A stretch of 64,000 nt of DNA from Cannabis sativa. Taxonomy: Eukaryota > Streptophyta > Magnoliopsida > Rosales > Cannabaceae. Made by a program: the position numbers and the translations under genes. How positions within the stretch are numbered: position 1 is the stretch's first letter; the number at the start of each line of letters is the position of its first letter. The notes below the pieces were generated by a model, which worked only from the letters and a program-made list of their open reading frames with translations, searched no databases and had not been told where the DNA came from. This document shows, piece by piece, positions 22,608-35,428 of this stretch. The stretch spans positions 27,267,323 through 27,331,322 of the forward strand of contig NC_083602.1 in NCBI RefSeq assembly GCF_029168945.1. The letters run 5' to 3'.

Positions 22608-23620
22608 AGCATCTTTATTTAATCTCTCTCCAAGATCTAGTGCATTTCTATTTATCTACTCGTGTAAGGCTAGACGCCTTTGGTTCAATTGATCTCGCAA
22701 ATTAAGCTGATCACGTACATTTTTGCATTGATTCTGTCTATTACCATAATTACTTACTGATCAACTTGGGGAATTACTTTTGGATTGGTAACTTTGCAAG
22801 TTACTTACACTTTCTTGCTCACTTCGATATTTGTGGCGTGGTGTTCTCTCACCTCATGGTAGATTTTCCCATGTACGGGATCTCGAGGATTGAGTTTGCC
22901 CCTGGCTTGTTGACCTACATTGGGTTGTATTTGTTTCTAATTCTTATGGTTCTCCTCAGACTGGCCTTCACCTTTCAAATAAGTTAGCGAACTGCCCCTT
23001 AGTCAAGTATTCATACATACTGTCCCTTTCCTCCCTTATTGGTCCTCATGGTATACGTGGAGGGCGAGCAGAGTTGTGGTACCCTGATTCTGTGGCCCTA
23101 TTCATCAACATGAACTACCCTTGTTTCCCATGGTTGTTTTTCTTGGGAGCGAGTGGGGTTATTCAGCTCCTGCTCTATGACGTTGGGTCCTTGTGCCCTT
23201 CTGATACGTGACTCGCAGGGTCTTCCTCGTGGTCGTCGAATAGGTTGCTCTTCTTGTGTTGGTGGGCATCGTTTCGAGGTTCTCTGACCATAGCCATTGC
23301 TCGTTCTAACTCTTTATCCTTTAACTGGATTCTATGAGTCTTTGTCAAAGTTTTTGGTCTTCTGACTCGACGATTGGGACATACCTTGTGGGGTCATGCG
23401 CATCTAAATCTACTCTCTTAGGGATTTCTTCCTCAAGGTCATCGCATTTGGGATTTCTTTCAGTAGGACTCCTTTCTTGGGTTGGTCTATTTTGGGAGTC
23501 TGTGTTCCATGGGGCTCTTTTCTCGATAGATGCACCGTCTCTTCTTCCATGACTGGTTCATCATGTTGAGTGTTTTCCATGACGAGGAAGTCTGGTTATG
23601 TTGCGGAGATGTGTTTTGAG
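22608..23620 (-). pseudogene. Tat gag, N-terminal part
   Basis: The minus strand shows gag-like blocks such as KELERAMAMVREPRNDAHQH (near 23250-23310) and a start MENTQHDEPVMEEE (about 23580). The frame is broken several times. It lies directly downstream of the primer site, as expected for the first gene of the element. Confidence 0.6.
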
Positions 23621-23640
23621 TTTTCAATTTTAAACAAAGG

Positions 23641-23658
23641 CTCTCACTGAAAGCACCA
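23641..23658 (-). other. Probable primer binding site of Tat element
   Basis: The minus strand reads tggtgctttcagtgagag, a form seen next to the 5' LTR of many Tat-lineage plant elements. It stands just upstream of the gag remnant. The LTR that should begin to its right could not be delimited. Confidence 0.5.
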
Positions 23659-23659
23659 A

Positions 23660-25623
23660 ACTCTTAATTCAGAAATTTATTAACAATAATGAAGCTTTAT
23701 AAATAAAATTAAAATATTTATAATTACTAAATATAAATAAAATGAAATGAACTTTTTACGTGGTTGTGTAGTTGAAATCTAGATACTCCACGAGTAAGTG
23801 TTATTTCAGATTATTCTTTTATAGTATTTATAGATACACAATAATATTTTTGGGTATCTTTAATACTTAATCTCTCAAGAATTTTCTCCCAAAAAAGGAC
23901 CCCCCCCATCTTTGTAGGTCCTATCCCAGTTTATAGGATTCTTAAATGATAGTTATTCCTTTTTTATCTTATCTAGATAACTGTTTATGAAATGTGAATA
24001 ATCATCATATTTTATACTTACAACATGTGGGATAAATGAATTAACTGTTGATAACCGTTTTTCTCCTTATCAGAAAGCAGTTTCTTTGCCGAGATATTAT
24101 ACCCAAAATTTTCCTCACACTCTTCAACAATGTTTAGGAATGATTGGACGTATTTTGTGAGACGCTAGTTGAGGTGTTTTCCTCACTTTTGTTATTTATG
24201 ACTAATCTTGAGATAACCTTTAAGATTGTATCCTCTATTATCCATTTGAGTTAATTCTTTCGCGTGGTCTATGAGCATTCTGAGATAGATCGTATTTTGC
24301 TCATTTATTTTAGTCTTTCAACATACTCGTGAGTATGCAGATTAATGAGCTGCAAGCTCTTAAAAAACTCGTTATCAACCCTTTCTAGCTATTCATTCCT
24401 TTGTACTCTATTTATGTCTTGTCTATCTCGGTCAAGTCTGTGATGACCTTATGATGTTGTGTTCTCGCTAACCGTTATATTTATAATTTTATCACTTTTA
24501 TTAGACAACTATTTTATAATACAATACGAGACCAATATATCATTTAATTGTAGCATATCCTGAGGTGAGACACTTATTTTATTCTTCACGTTTATAGTTT
24601 TTCTCAATCTTTGAGACTTATATCTACATGTCGTGTCCATATTTAATGCTTGAAATATCAGCATAATAATTACTTGATATAAATATTTCTTTTTATTATT
24701 AAAATATTTTTATTTCATTATTTCTTTTTTTTTATTATATTAAAGCATGATACATTATTTAATTTAGCTATCATACATATTTATGTACATATGATATATA
24801 AATATATTTTTTTTCACAAAAACTTGTTAATTACTTTTATGATTTAAATTTAAATTTATGTTATAATTACTTATACTTAAAATATATTTTAAATTCTATT
24901 AGTTTTTATTTTTTAGAAAGAAAACAAATACAGTCCATTCTAAAATTAAACACAATTCAATCCAATCCAATCTAATTTAATCTTTCTAAATCTAATCTAA
25001 TCTAATCATGCGTGTTAAACAGGCCCTTAGAGCATTGCTATTGCACATCTTAAGTTATCTAACACTACACCTATGTTGACACTTTATAATTGGTTAATAA
25101 TTTTCAATATTATTAAATTAAAAAATGTAAGACTTGATATTAAAATTTATACAAATTGCAATACACTACCTTTTCTGTTGTTTGACATCTTAACGTGCCA
25201 TTTTGCATTTCTCTTATTATTTGTAGCTTAACATCATCACAATAGTATTTTATGGTTAGTGATTTTTTATATTCATTTAATTAAAATATGGACCTCTAAT
25301 ATTTAATTACAATAATCACATTATATGTAGAGTAAAGTATGATGATAAATGTAGAGTGCAAGTATTTTTCCCAAAAGAGTGTCTAAAGTTGATAGAGATT
25401 GATTTGATAACTATTTGTAAATATATATGTATAGAACAAATCTCAGGCCTTATTATTGGGGGGTTGCTAGGATGTACTGGTTGAATTTGATGAAATACAA
25501 AAGAGTTAAATTCAAAAAAGAAAATCACATTATGACATTTTGTAGTAGTACATGACAGTCCCATATATGCAAATGGTTCCTTAAATTAAATATATATATA
25601 AAGAGCATTGATATTGGGTACCG
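23660..25623. other. AT-rich region, probable 5' LTR remnant of Tat element, no gene
   Basis: Nothing encodes a recognisable protein. The first 800 bases lie where the Tat 5' LTR should be. An aatcyaatc-type microsatellite lies at 24955-25010, ending in 'gttaaacaggccctta', which looks like one end of a MITE whose partner end I could not find. Confidence 0.45.
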
Positions 25624-26677
25624 GTGTTGTCTAGTGGTGCAAGTTCATGCATGTCGTGCTGGCCTGATCTATATTTTTTCGTGCTTTTCAAAAAACAGGT
25701 CGTGTCATGTCGTACCACAGAAAAATAAGGGCTGTGTTGTACGTGTTGTATCTATTGGGTTTTGTGCCCTAAATAAAATCCATTTTAATATAATCATATT
25801 TACTAATTAATAAATATCAGAAATCGCATTTTATGTTGCATGGTTCACATGATTTATTTCATGATTATGTTTAATGTATAAATTCTATTAAGTCCAGAAC
25901 ATATGTATTTGTTCATGATTATAGTGTTGTCAGCACAGTGTAATATAATCATGATTATATGTTCAAAAGTTTAATTCCCATGATTTGTCAGTTCACTAGA
26001 TTTAGACTGGCATGATAATTTGTGATAGGTATACTTACACTTTGGATAAGTGTTATGTCCTTTCGAGGGCATTGGCAAAGTTTGCCAGTATCGGATGTAT
26101 GGAGTATACATTGGAAGGGACCGATATTGATCTTAGATAAGATAGCCTAAACTTACTGTTATATCTTTCTAAGTCAATATCAATGGTTGATCTTAGGTCT
26201 ATGGATCTTAATCCTGACTTGGTTAGGTTCGATCTCAAGAGTGTTATTTGTGTTCTTTGATTTGTTAGTTAAGCCTACCTTTTGGTCTGGGTGATACGTA
26301 CATTTCGGGAACATGATAGTACAATTGAGTGGGAGTGGTAAACATAGATATGGAATCTATAGCTTCTATAAGTTTTTAGAAGTGAAACGATGATTTTCTT
26401 CGAGCTTGGGTGAATAGAGATAAATGATTGAGATCTCATTTCAGTAATTATATTAGTTTACTGAAATATCCTTTATAGGTAGCTAAGTGTTTCAAGGATA
26501 AAATACATTGAAGGGTAGAATGGTAAATTTGTCCCTATTCAGTGTGGATTATCTATAGAGGATCCTTGACTATTAGGATTGTAACAATGGATAATCATAA
26601 CATATCTATATCGTGGTACATATAGAGCGTTCTATATAACTGAGAGTGTATTCAATTCCAAGTTCTATAGTGGTTCA

Positions 26678-29600
26678 TGTTGGAAATATTTTACCAGGAT
26701 CTAGATTTACTGCTATGTATGTTTCATTAACATCCTAATATGAATTCTAAAACAATGAAATAAACACATAAAGGTTTAAGGAAACCTTACATTGGTTGCA
26801 GCAGAATATAATGACTCCTTCCGTTCAGATCTCTAGCCCTTGATTCCTTTCTGTAGCAGAACATAATCAAGATCTGAACCTAGATCTCTTTCTCTCATTC
26901 CTTTGATGCTGATTCTCCTTCTTGTTGGTTTGGATTCTCCTACAGTCTTACACACCATGATTGAGATACCACTTGATGTGTGTGGGCACTCACTCATTCA
27001 CTAATGGCTGAAAAATATTTGTGAAGATAGGCTATATTGTTTTCGAAAATTGAAGAAGAAAGAAGAAGGAAGAGGTCTCATCAAAAGCTAGGTTATTAGC
27101 TTTGGAGGCATTAGTTGGATAATGAGACCATAACCTTCCTTTTATACTATTCTTCAATAGGGTTAGGGTTGAATTAAATGGATTAAAAAAGAATAAAATA
27201 TTAGGCAAAAATACCTCTTGGCCGTACACAATAAGTGGACCAATCTCTAGTTACAATTTTGCCACTTTATTTCAACCACTTATTCTTCTTTTCAATAATA
27301 CCACATTTTCCAATTCAACCTTATAAATTCCAAACTATTTATTTAATAATTAAAATAACTATCAAATAAAATTGTCATTTATAATATTTATTAATTAGAC
27401 TCCATAAAGTCTCTTAATTAACAAATAAACCCCAAAACACTATTTCTTCACAATCAAGTCATAACATAGTGAAAATTCATAAACTAGACATAGTCTAACT
27501 TTAGAATTAAAATTGATTAATCAAAATCAATTAACTGAGTCTTACAAGTAGTATGGTCTCAACTAGTATGGGGACCATGGTCCTATATAAACCGAGCTTC
27601 CAATAAGTCGAACCGAATTTACCAAGTAAATTCCCTAACTTATTAATTCCTTAATGAATCCACACTTAGAACTTGGAATTGCATTCTCAGTCATATAGAA
27701 CGCTCTATATGTTCCACGATATAAATACGCTATTAGTTATCCATTGTTATAATCCTAATTTGATCAATGACCCTCTAATAGATGATCTACATTGAATAGG
27801 CACTAAATTACCGTTACACCTTCAATGTATTTTTGTTGGAAATTATTTGACCAGGATCTTAGATCTACTCACAAGTATGTTGATTAACACCCTAAATATG
27901 AACTTTCTAAAACGATGAAATAAACACATATAAAGTTTAGGAAACCTTACATTGGGTGCAGCGGAATATAATGACTCCTTCCGTTCAGATATCTAGCCCT
28001 TGATTCCTTTCTGTAGCAGAGCATTATCAATATCTGAACCTGGATCTCTTTCTCTGAATCTTTGATGCTGAAACTCCTTCTTGCTGAAAGTCTTTCTTCA
28101 CGATCTTCCTCACTATGATTGAGGTATCACTTGCTGTGTGTGGGCACTACTCATACACTAAGAATTTCAAAATCTCAATGAGGAAGAGAGAGAGAGTGGG
28201 TTCGGCCAAAGATAGGGAGAGAGAAGGCTCAGGTTTTTCTCTGAAGGAAAAATAGAAAATTTAAGTGTAATTTTCCTGAAGCCTTCACTATCTATTTATA
28301 GCATTCCACTAGGGTTAGGTTTGAATTATTTGGCATTAAAATAATGAAAATATCAGAGGGAAAACCCTACAAAAGTGGCCGGCCCTATACATGTGGATTT
28401 GGGCCTCACTTTTTGCAATTTTACAGTTTTATCTTTTCTGCATCTGATTTTCTCAAAAACGCCAATTTTCAAATTCAACCATTTAAATGCCAATTCTAAC
28501 TATTTAATAACTATAAATAATTATTAAATAATATTGTCATTTATCATATTTATTAATTGAACCATACAAAGTATCATAATTAACAAATATGCCCCTATAA
28601 ACTCTTTCTTTACAATTTCGCCCTTACTTAGTGAAAAATTCACAAATAGACGTAGTCTAATTTGAGAATTATAATTGATTAATCAAAACCAATTACATGA
28701 GTCTTACAAGCAATATTATCTCAACTAGTGTGGGGACCATGGGTCTATATAACCGAGCTTCCAATAAGTAGATCATGAATTTAGCACTAAAATTCACAAC
28801 TTATTAATTCTTCGTTGAATCCACGCATAGAACTTAGAATTGCACTCTCAATATATAGAATGCTCTATATGTTTCACCATATAGACACATCATTAGTTAT
28901 CCATTGTTATAATCCTAATTTGATCAATGATCCTCTATATGAATGATCTACACTGTAAAGGGATTAAATTACCGTTATACCCTACAATGTATTTTATCCT
29001 TAAAACACTTGACCCCGTATAAATGATATTTCAGCTTATGTGAAATGAGTACTCCACCATTTATGTTCGTTTGGTCAAGCTCGAAGGAGATCATCCTTTG
29101 CTTACTATTCGCTAGATAGAAGCTATAGATTCCATGTTTATGATAGCACTCCCACTCAATTGCACTACCGTGTTCCCAAAATGTACGTATCACCCTGACC
29201 TAAAAGTAGGCTTAACTAACAAATCAAAGAACATGAATAGCCTTTCAAGATTGAGCCTAATCATATCAGGATTAAGATCATTCGATCTAGGATCAACTAG
29301 GCGATATTGACTTGAATAGATATTACGGTAAGTTTAATAAATCTAAGTCAAAATTCAATATCGGTCCCTTCCGATGCATACTCCATGCATCCAACCTAAG
29401 CTTTACTTTAACCAATGCTCTGGAAAGAACATAGCACTTCTCCAAATGCAAGTAAACTCTGTTGTAGATTATCATATCAGTAAAACCCTATGTCTGATAA
29501 ATCTAGGAAACTTTATTCACATAGTCATGTTTACTTTCCAATGTGTTGACAACACAATAAACAGGATCAAGTATGTGAAAAGAGTTTCAGATGAATTTAT

Positions 29601-30474
29601 ACATTATGTACATATAATCATGAAATAAATCATGTGAACCATGCAACATTAAATGTTATTTCTGATCTATATTAATAAGTAAATTTGATTATATTGAAAT
29701 GAGTTTTATTTAGGGCATAAAACCCAACAATTTTATCCTTAAAACACTTAGTTCCGTATAAATGATATTTTAGCGAAGTGAAATGAGATCTCAACCATTT
29801 ATCTCTGTTTAGCCAAGCTCAAAGGATATCATCGTTTCACTTCTAAATTCCTATAGAAGTTATAGACTCCATATTTATATTAGCGCTTCCACTCAATTAT
29901 ACTATCGTGTTTCTAAAATGTATGTATCACCCTGACCCAAAAGTAGGCTTAACTAACAAATCAAAGAACATGTATAATAGTCTTGAGATCGAACCTAACC
30001 ATATCAGGATTAAGATCATTTGATCTAGGATCAACGGGTGATATTGAATTGAATAGATATTACGGTAAATTTTAATATATCTAATCAAAGTTCAATATCG
30101 GTCCCTTCCGATGTATACTCTATACATCCGATACTGGTAAACTTTGCAAATGCCCTGGAAAGGACATACCACTTATCCAAGGTGTAAGAATACCTATCAC
30201 TGATTATACCATGCCAGTCTAAATCCAGTGTTCTGACAAATCAGGAAAAAAACTTTCGAACATATAATTAAGATTATATTCCACTGTACTGACAACACTA
30301 TAATCATTAACAAATTCATATGTTCTAGACTTAAATAGAATTCATACATTATGTGTATATAATCATGAAATAAATCATGTGAACCATGCAACATAAAATT
30401 TTATTTCTGATCTTTATTAATAAGTAAATCTGATTATATTGAAATGAGTTTTATTTAGGGCACAAAACCCAACA
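26678..30474 (-). repeat. Solo LTR of family A, minus orientation (middle layer of nest)
   Basis: Starts TGTTGGAAATATTTTACCAG and ends CACAAAACCCAACA. Perfect duplication GTTCA at 26673-26677 and 30475-30479. Net length is about 1.9 kb after removal of the inner LTR. It inserted into the outer LTR of its own family. Confidence 0.94.
27834..29729 (-). repeat. Solo LTR of family A, minus orientation (inner layer of nest)
   Basis: 1896 bp. Starts TGTTGGAAATTATTTGACCA and ends CATAAAACCCAACA. Perfect duplication ATTTT at 27829-27833 and 29730-29734. By eye it resembles the LTR at 1788-3678 more than its host copy does. It is the youngest layer of the three. Confidence 0.95.
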
Positions 30475-32097
30475 GTTCAATGAGGAATTAATAAGTTGAG
30501 AATTTACTTGGTGAATTCTAGATCTACTTATTGAAAGCTTGGTTATATAGGCGCATGGTCCCCTCACTAGTTGAGATAGTACTACTTGCAGACTCAGTTA
30601 ATTGATTTTAGTTAATCAATTATAATTCTAAAATTAGACTATGTCTTATTTAAGAATTTTCAGTAAGCAAGAGCTTAATTGTGAAGAAAAGAGGTTTTGG
30701 GGTCAATTTATTAATTAAGAGACTTTGCATGGTCTAATTAATAAATTACATAAATGACAATTTTATTTAGTAGTTAATTATAATTATTAAATAAATAGTT
30801 TTGGCATTTATAGGTTTGAATTGGAAAATATGGTATTATTGAAAATAAGAATAAGTGTTTGAAATAAAGTGGCAAAAATCTAACTACAAAGAGGTGCACT
30901 ATCTTGTACGGCCAAGGTTGATTTTTTCCCCAATCTTTTACTATTTTTTAATTCATATAATTCTACCCTAAGCCCTAGTTGAAACACTATAAAAGGAACA
31001 TGATACCCTCACTCATCCAATTAATGTCAACTTGACTATTCAACCAACCTAGATGAGAGAGTTCCTTCCTTAGTGTTTTCTCACCTCCTTCATTGTTCTT
31101 CACCATTTAAACCCTTAGTGATGAGTGCCATGCCCACACATAGCAAGTCAAGTACTCAATCATAGTGAGTAAGACGGTGGTAACCAAACCCGAAGGAGAG
31201 AAAGAAATCCAGGTTCAGATCTTGATAATGCTCTGCTACAGAAAGGAATCAAGGGCTAGAGATCTTGAACGGAAGGAGTCATTATATTCCGCTGTACCCA
31301 ATGTAAGGTTTTCTTAAACCCTTATGTGTTTATCTCATTGTTTTAGAGAATTCATATTTAGGATGTTAATTCAACATACTTGTTAATAAATCTAAATCCT
31401 GGTAAAATATTCCCAACAGTATCAATATTTCTAAAGGGTAGGTTCGATATTTTTGTGTCGTACATGGATTTGTGATGTGCTTTGTTTATGTCAGCCTATA
31501 TTTTTTTAAATAGGTTAGCCTATTTTTATATTCGAGCTTAAATTCGTGTTTTACTTTTTCATATATTTCTTTTACAATTACTAAAGTATATGTATATTTT
31601 ATAGCTTTAATTATATTTAGTATAATTAGAAGTTGAATATTTACTTATAAATACTCAATTTATTATATCACACTATAAATAAATTAAAATATAACCTTTA
31701 TTTTTTATGTTTTTATAGTTTTAATTATATAATTATAATATTTAGTTTATATTTAAGTTTTATTATTATTTTAACTTATTTATAATTAATAAATTCATAT
31801 CTTATTATTATTATTAATAAATTATAAAGTTTTTTGATATATTGTGTCGTGCTTTTCGGACTTGTCGCGTGTCGTGTCTTATTTTAAGCTAGTTTATTTG
31901 TGCTTACGTGTCATGCCTTTTGTGTTTCTCGTGCCGTATCGTGCTTAAGGACATATTTTTTTTGTATCGTGTCGTGCCAATTTGTAGCATTGTGTCGTGT
32001 CGTATCGTGTCCAATCCTATATATTTTCGTACCGTGCTCGTGTTAGTTTCGTGCCTTGTCAAAAGGTCTGGCCCGTATTTACAGCACTAGTAGTGCC

Positions 32098-32814
32098 TAG
32101 TACCACCTAGAGGTAGCGCTTTACGATTTGTTAGCGATATTCTCTTAAATTTATTACCTTAAAGTTCTGATATTTAATTGTTTTAGCATTTCTTATTTTC
32201 AAAACAATCAACTTTTTGTTGAGCTTCTACAATTTTCTAGCAATTAATTCATGCCTCGACAAAATACTAAAAAAAAAACCAAAATGTTGACAGGCACACT
32301 TTTTTTGCTGCTTTTGTATTGTGTCGGAAGCAATGTTCTTTACCGGTGGCAAAACTCGTCCGTAAAGATATAGAGTTTTATCGATTTGAATAGTATCATA
32401 AGCCATTTTTTTGCGGCAAATCTCACGAAAACTGCGGGCAAAAATTAGCACAAAAAGCTTAGAACTAGGGTGACCATTGAGAAGGGCGATAACATCAGTA
32501 AAAGAGGCATTTCTTATAGTGATCGCATTCTTATATATATTAGGGCATGTTTAATAAAATGCTAAAATATTAGTATAGTGTTGTATTTTTACATTGTTTT
32601 TTAAAAAAAATAGTTATTCATGGGTGTGTCATATCTTGTGCATAATTTGACACATTCTGATGCAATTTTTTTAATTACATTCTTGGCATTAAGTATTAAT
32701 TATAGAATTCAATACACATTTTTTAATTACAATATTATAAGTAGTGTAAATATCTTTTAAATATTTATTTGATTAATAATTATTTCAATATTTTATGTCT
32801 CAAAATATTATTGT
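32098..32814. other. Intergenic, no gene found
   Basis: AT-rich DNA between the hAT-like element and the Copia element. Short frames are not convincing. The stretch after 32540 (ttagggcatgtttaataaaa) looks like one end of a MITE but has no visible partner. Confidence 0.5.
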
Positions 32815-32819
32815 ATATT

Positions 32820-33043
32820 TATTGAAATAGGCTTGTTATTTTTCTTTTAGTGCCATTGGTTTAGTGGTTATGTTCTGTTGTATTCTGTTATGTTAGTTGT
32901 TCTTTGTAACTAACTATGTACTATACTCCTCTTGAGCTTGAGCTATGTAAGGCTCACTCCCTTCTTTAATTTATTAATGAGAAATATACTCTGTTGTTCC
33001 TTTTCTCTTTCTTCTCTCGTTTTATATTTTCTTGTTTGTAATA
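32820..33043 (+). repeat. 5' LTR of Copia element
   Basis: 224 bp, TATTGAAATA...TTGTAATA. The TATA box seen in the other LTR (tatataag) is changed to tatgtaag at 32944-32951, so this promoter is probably weakened. Confidence 0.92.
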
Positions 33044-33056
33044 TGGTATCAGAGCC
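33044..33056 (+). other. Primer binding site, initiator-Met tRNA
   Basis: tggtatcagagcc abuts the 5' LTR end. It fixes the LTR boundary and supports the unusual TA end. Confidence 0.9.
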
Positions 33057-33109
33057 ACGACTTTTGTGAGCTTATTTTCTGGTTTCTTTGTTAATTGTGG
33101 TTGTGGCTC

Positions 33110-34065
33110 ATGGCTCGTGAAGGAGCCAATACTCGATGCACAGCGAATCAGGGAGATGAATCTCGGACTGCTAACAGATTCTATGCCTTGGAAACCAATG
33201 ATCGACCACCTAGAGAAGATCTTAGAAGTCCCTACTTCATTTCAAGTGAAGATCAATTAGCTGTGAATCTTGTTCCAAAGATTTTGACTGGCTGTGAAAA
33301 TTACAGTTCATGGAGGCGATCCATGATTGTAGCTCTTGCAGCAAGAAACAAAATCAAGTTTGTCGATGGGCGATTACCTGAACTAGAGGTTGATGATGAC
33401 ATTTATGATGTGTGGTTTCGATGCCACAGCCTGGTGATTTCTTGGATTTTACATGCCATTTCGAGTGAGATTGCTAATAGTGTGATGTACCTTGATAATG
33501 CTGCAAAGATTTGGACAGAACTCAGGAGAGAAACCACCAGAAAAAATGCGCCAAGAGTTTTCGAAGCCAAACAATCTATGTATGCATTGATTCAAGGTTC
33601 GAATTCTGTTACCACTTTCTTCACTCGTCTGAAGTCTTTTTAGGATTTGATACAAGAATATAGGCCACAACCCGTCTGCACTTTTGGTGCTATGAAGACT
33701 ATTCAAGAATACCAAGATGAGGATCGTGTTCTTGAGTTGTTAATCGGTCTAAATGAGTCCTATAGTGGAGCTCGATCCCAGATCGTGATGCAAGATCCTT
33801 TCTCTAATATCAACAAGGTTTTTGCTTCTATTGTTCAAGAAGAAAGGCAGAGAGGAATTACTGTCAATGAAAGTGATAATGCTCCTCCCACATCATCCAA
33901 CAATGGTCAAGGACATCACTGTTGTGTCTAAGCACATATTATGACCAAGTGCTATTGTTTGTATGGATATCCCCCAGGGCACAAACTGCATGGGAAATTC
34001 CCAAACAGGAATGCTCAAGGCCCTGAAAAACACCCCTGCTGCAAATTTGACTAAAGCTCAAAAGA
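33110..34065 (+). pseudogene. Copia gag, broken
   Basis: Begins MAREGANTRC; an upstream in-frame codon is not needed. The Copia-type gag domain follows: FISSEDQLAVNLVPKILTG, YSSWRRSMIVALAARNK, VWFRCHSLVISWILHAIS, AAKIWTELRRE. A TAG after TRLKSF (about 33641) stops the frame, which continues as DLIQEYRPQP, YQDEDRVLELLIGLNESYSG and QIVMQDPFSNINKVF. After 33930 a frame change leads to a remnant zinc knuckle (KCYCLYGYPPGHKLHGK). Gag forms the virus-like particle. Confidence 0.85.
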
Positions 34066-34189
34066 ATGGTGAGGCTAATGGAAATGGCAAGAACGTTGAG
34101 CAAGATTTCATGGCCACCTTTGCTCAATGTCAAAGACTGATGAGTATGTTGTCTCAAAAAGTGGAGAACAAAAAACAGTGAGCAGACAA

Positions 34190-35428
34190 ATCAAATTTCC
34201 GCATCTCAATTCTCTTGTAAAATCCTTCCTAAAAAGTCTTGCTGGATTCTCGACACTGGTGCTACTCACCATGTGTGTCATAATCTATCTCTTTTTCAAA
34301 ATACTTATGCTAATTCAAAGTTTTCTTGTGTCAATTTGCCTAATGGTAATACTGTCAAGGTCTTTTGCTTAGGAACTATTTTTATCTCAGCTAATCTTGT
34401 TCTTAAAGATGTCTTGTATGTCCCTGATTTCCACCTTAATTTGTTATCTGTCTCTTCCATGCTTGAAACCAAAACCTATGGCTTCACTTTTTACACAATA
34501 GATTGGGATGGCTAGGAGACTTGGAAAGTTGTTTTACCTTGAGGAGTCTGCTGTGAAAATCACCCCCATGTTTTTTCCTTGATTTCTGATTCCAACATAA
34601 ATAATGATACTGTTTGGCATTTTAGATTGGGGCATCCCTCTTGTATAAAAACTCATTCTTTAAATAAAGATTTGTATTTTCAAGGTCAATCTTGTTCCAA
34701 TTGTCATTATGCTAAACAAAGAAAGCTTCCTTTTGTTTCTAATCACAACATTGCTAAAGAGTGTTTTGATCTTATACACATAGATATTTGGGGACCTTTT
34801 AATACTTTGACTATTGGGGGGCATAAATACTTCATCACTATTGTTGATGACCATTCTAGGTATACTTGGGTTCATTTCATTAAAAATAAGGCTGAGGCAC
34901 AAACTGCTATCCCTACTTTTATTCAACTCATTAAAACTCAATATCAAAATACTATTAAAGCTGTGAGGTCTGATAATGCTAAGGAATTGCAGTTTGTTGA
35001 ATTGTTTAATAGTCTTGGCATCATTCACCACCATTCTTGCATACATAGGCCCTAACAAAATTTTTTGTTTGAGAGAAAGCCTCAACATTTGTTAAATGTT
35101 GCTCGTGCACTCTTATTCCAATCTTGTATACCTTTAGTAGATTGGAATGAATGTGTCTCAACTGATGCCTATCTTATAAATAGGACTCCTACACCTAATC
35201 TCAAGAATATCCCTCCATTTTAGGTTCTCAAATCCAAGCCACCAAACTATAATCATCTAAGAATTTTTGGTTGCTTGGCCTATGCCTCCAATTTATCTTT
35301 TAACAAATCTAAATTTTCTCCAAGGGAAGCCCCATGCATATTTCTTGGGTACCTAACTGGCATGAAAGCCTACAAACTATTGGACTTGGATTTTAATAGG
35401 ATTTTTTTTTTCTATAGATGTGTTATTT
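34190..35428 (+). pseudogene. Copia pol, 5' part: protease and integrase
   Basis: Protease: SCWILDTGATHHVCHN near 34236-34290 with an intact D-T-G. Then LPNGNTVKVF and VLYVPDFHLNLLSVSSML, and a TAG at about 34513. The pre-integrase and zinc finger (WHFRLGHPS ... CSNCHYAKQRKLPF) and the integrase core (DLIHIDIWGPFNTLTIGGHK; VDDHSRYTWVHFIK; VRSDNAKEL) follow to 35055. Stops and a frame change then precede RALLFQSCIPLVDWNECV-like and LRIFGCLAYASNL-like text. The segment is cut at the duplication TATTT (35424-35428) and resumes at 47028. Confidence 0.87.

Larger units (their letters stand above)
5440..23658 (-). mobile_element. Decayed Tat-lineage Ty3/gypsy retrotransposon
   Basis: Read on the minus strand, the order is primer site, gag, protease, reverse transcriptase, RNase H, a second archaeal-type RNase H, integrase. 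The second RNase H is the hallmark of the Tat lineage (Ogre/Retand relatives). Every domain has stops or frameshifts, so the element is dead. It was later split in gag twice: by a CACTA element at 9612-20148 and by a solo LTR at 20725-22602. It is the oldest recognisable layer of the left half. LTR edges were not found. Confidence 0.85.
25753..31418 (+). repeat. Solo LTR of family A, plus orientation (outer layer of nest)
   Basis: Starts TATTGGG (second base mutated from TGTTGGG) and ends CCCAACA. Perfect duplication GTATC at 25748-25752 and 31419-31423. Its own sequence is 25753-26677 plus 30480-31418, about 1.86 kb. The rest is the inserted minus-strand LTR pair. It contains no internal retrotransposon region. 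Confidence 0.93.
25632..32089. mobile_element. Probable hAT-like non-autonomous element (split by nested LTRs)
   Basis: The left end tagtggtgcaagttc and the inverse of the right end, tagtgctgtaaatac, form imperfect terminal inverted repeats. The flanking 8 bases (gtgttgtc and gtagtgcc) match at 5 of 8 positions, the duplication size of hAT transposons. Net length without the LTR nest is about 0.8 kb. Both arms are rich in the motif cgtgtcgtg (25655-25750 and 31840-32060). No transposase is seen. The TSD match is weak, so the class is provisional. Confidence 0.45.

Noticed and set aside
24955..25024. A MITE ending in gttaaacaggccc
   Set aside because: Only one end is visible; no matching inverted end or duplication was found upstream.
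25026..25620. Sequences starting (t)tagagcatt like the 49375 MITE
   Set aside because: Two left-end-like starts (25026 and 25602) but no matching right end, so no element can be defined.
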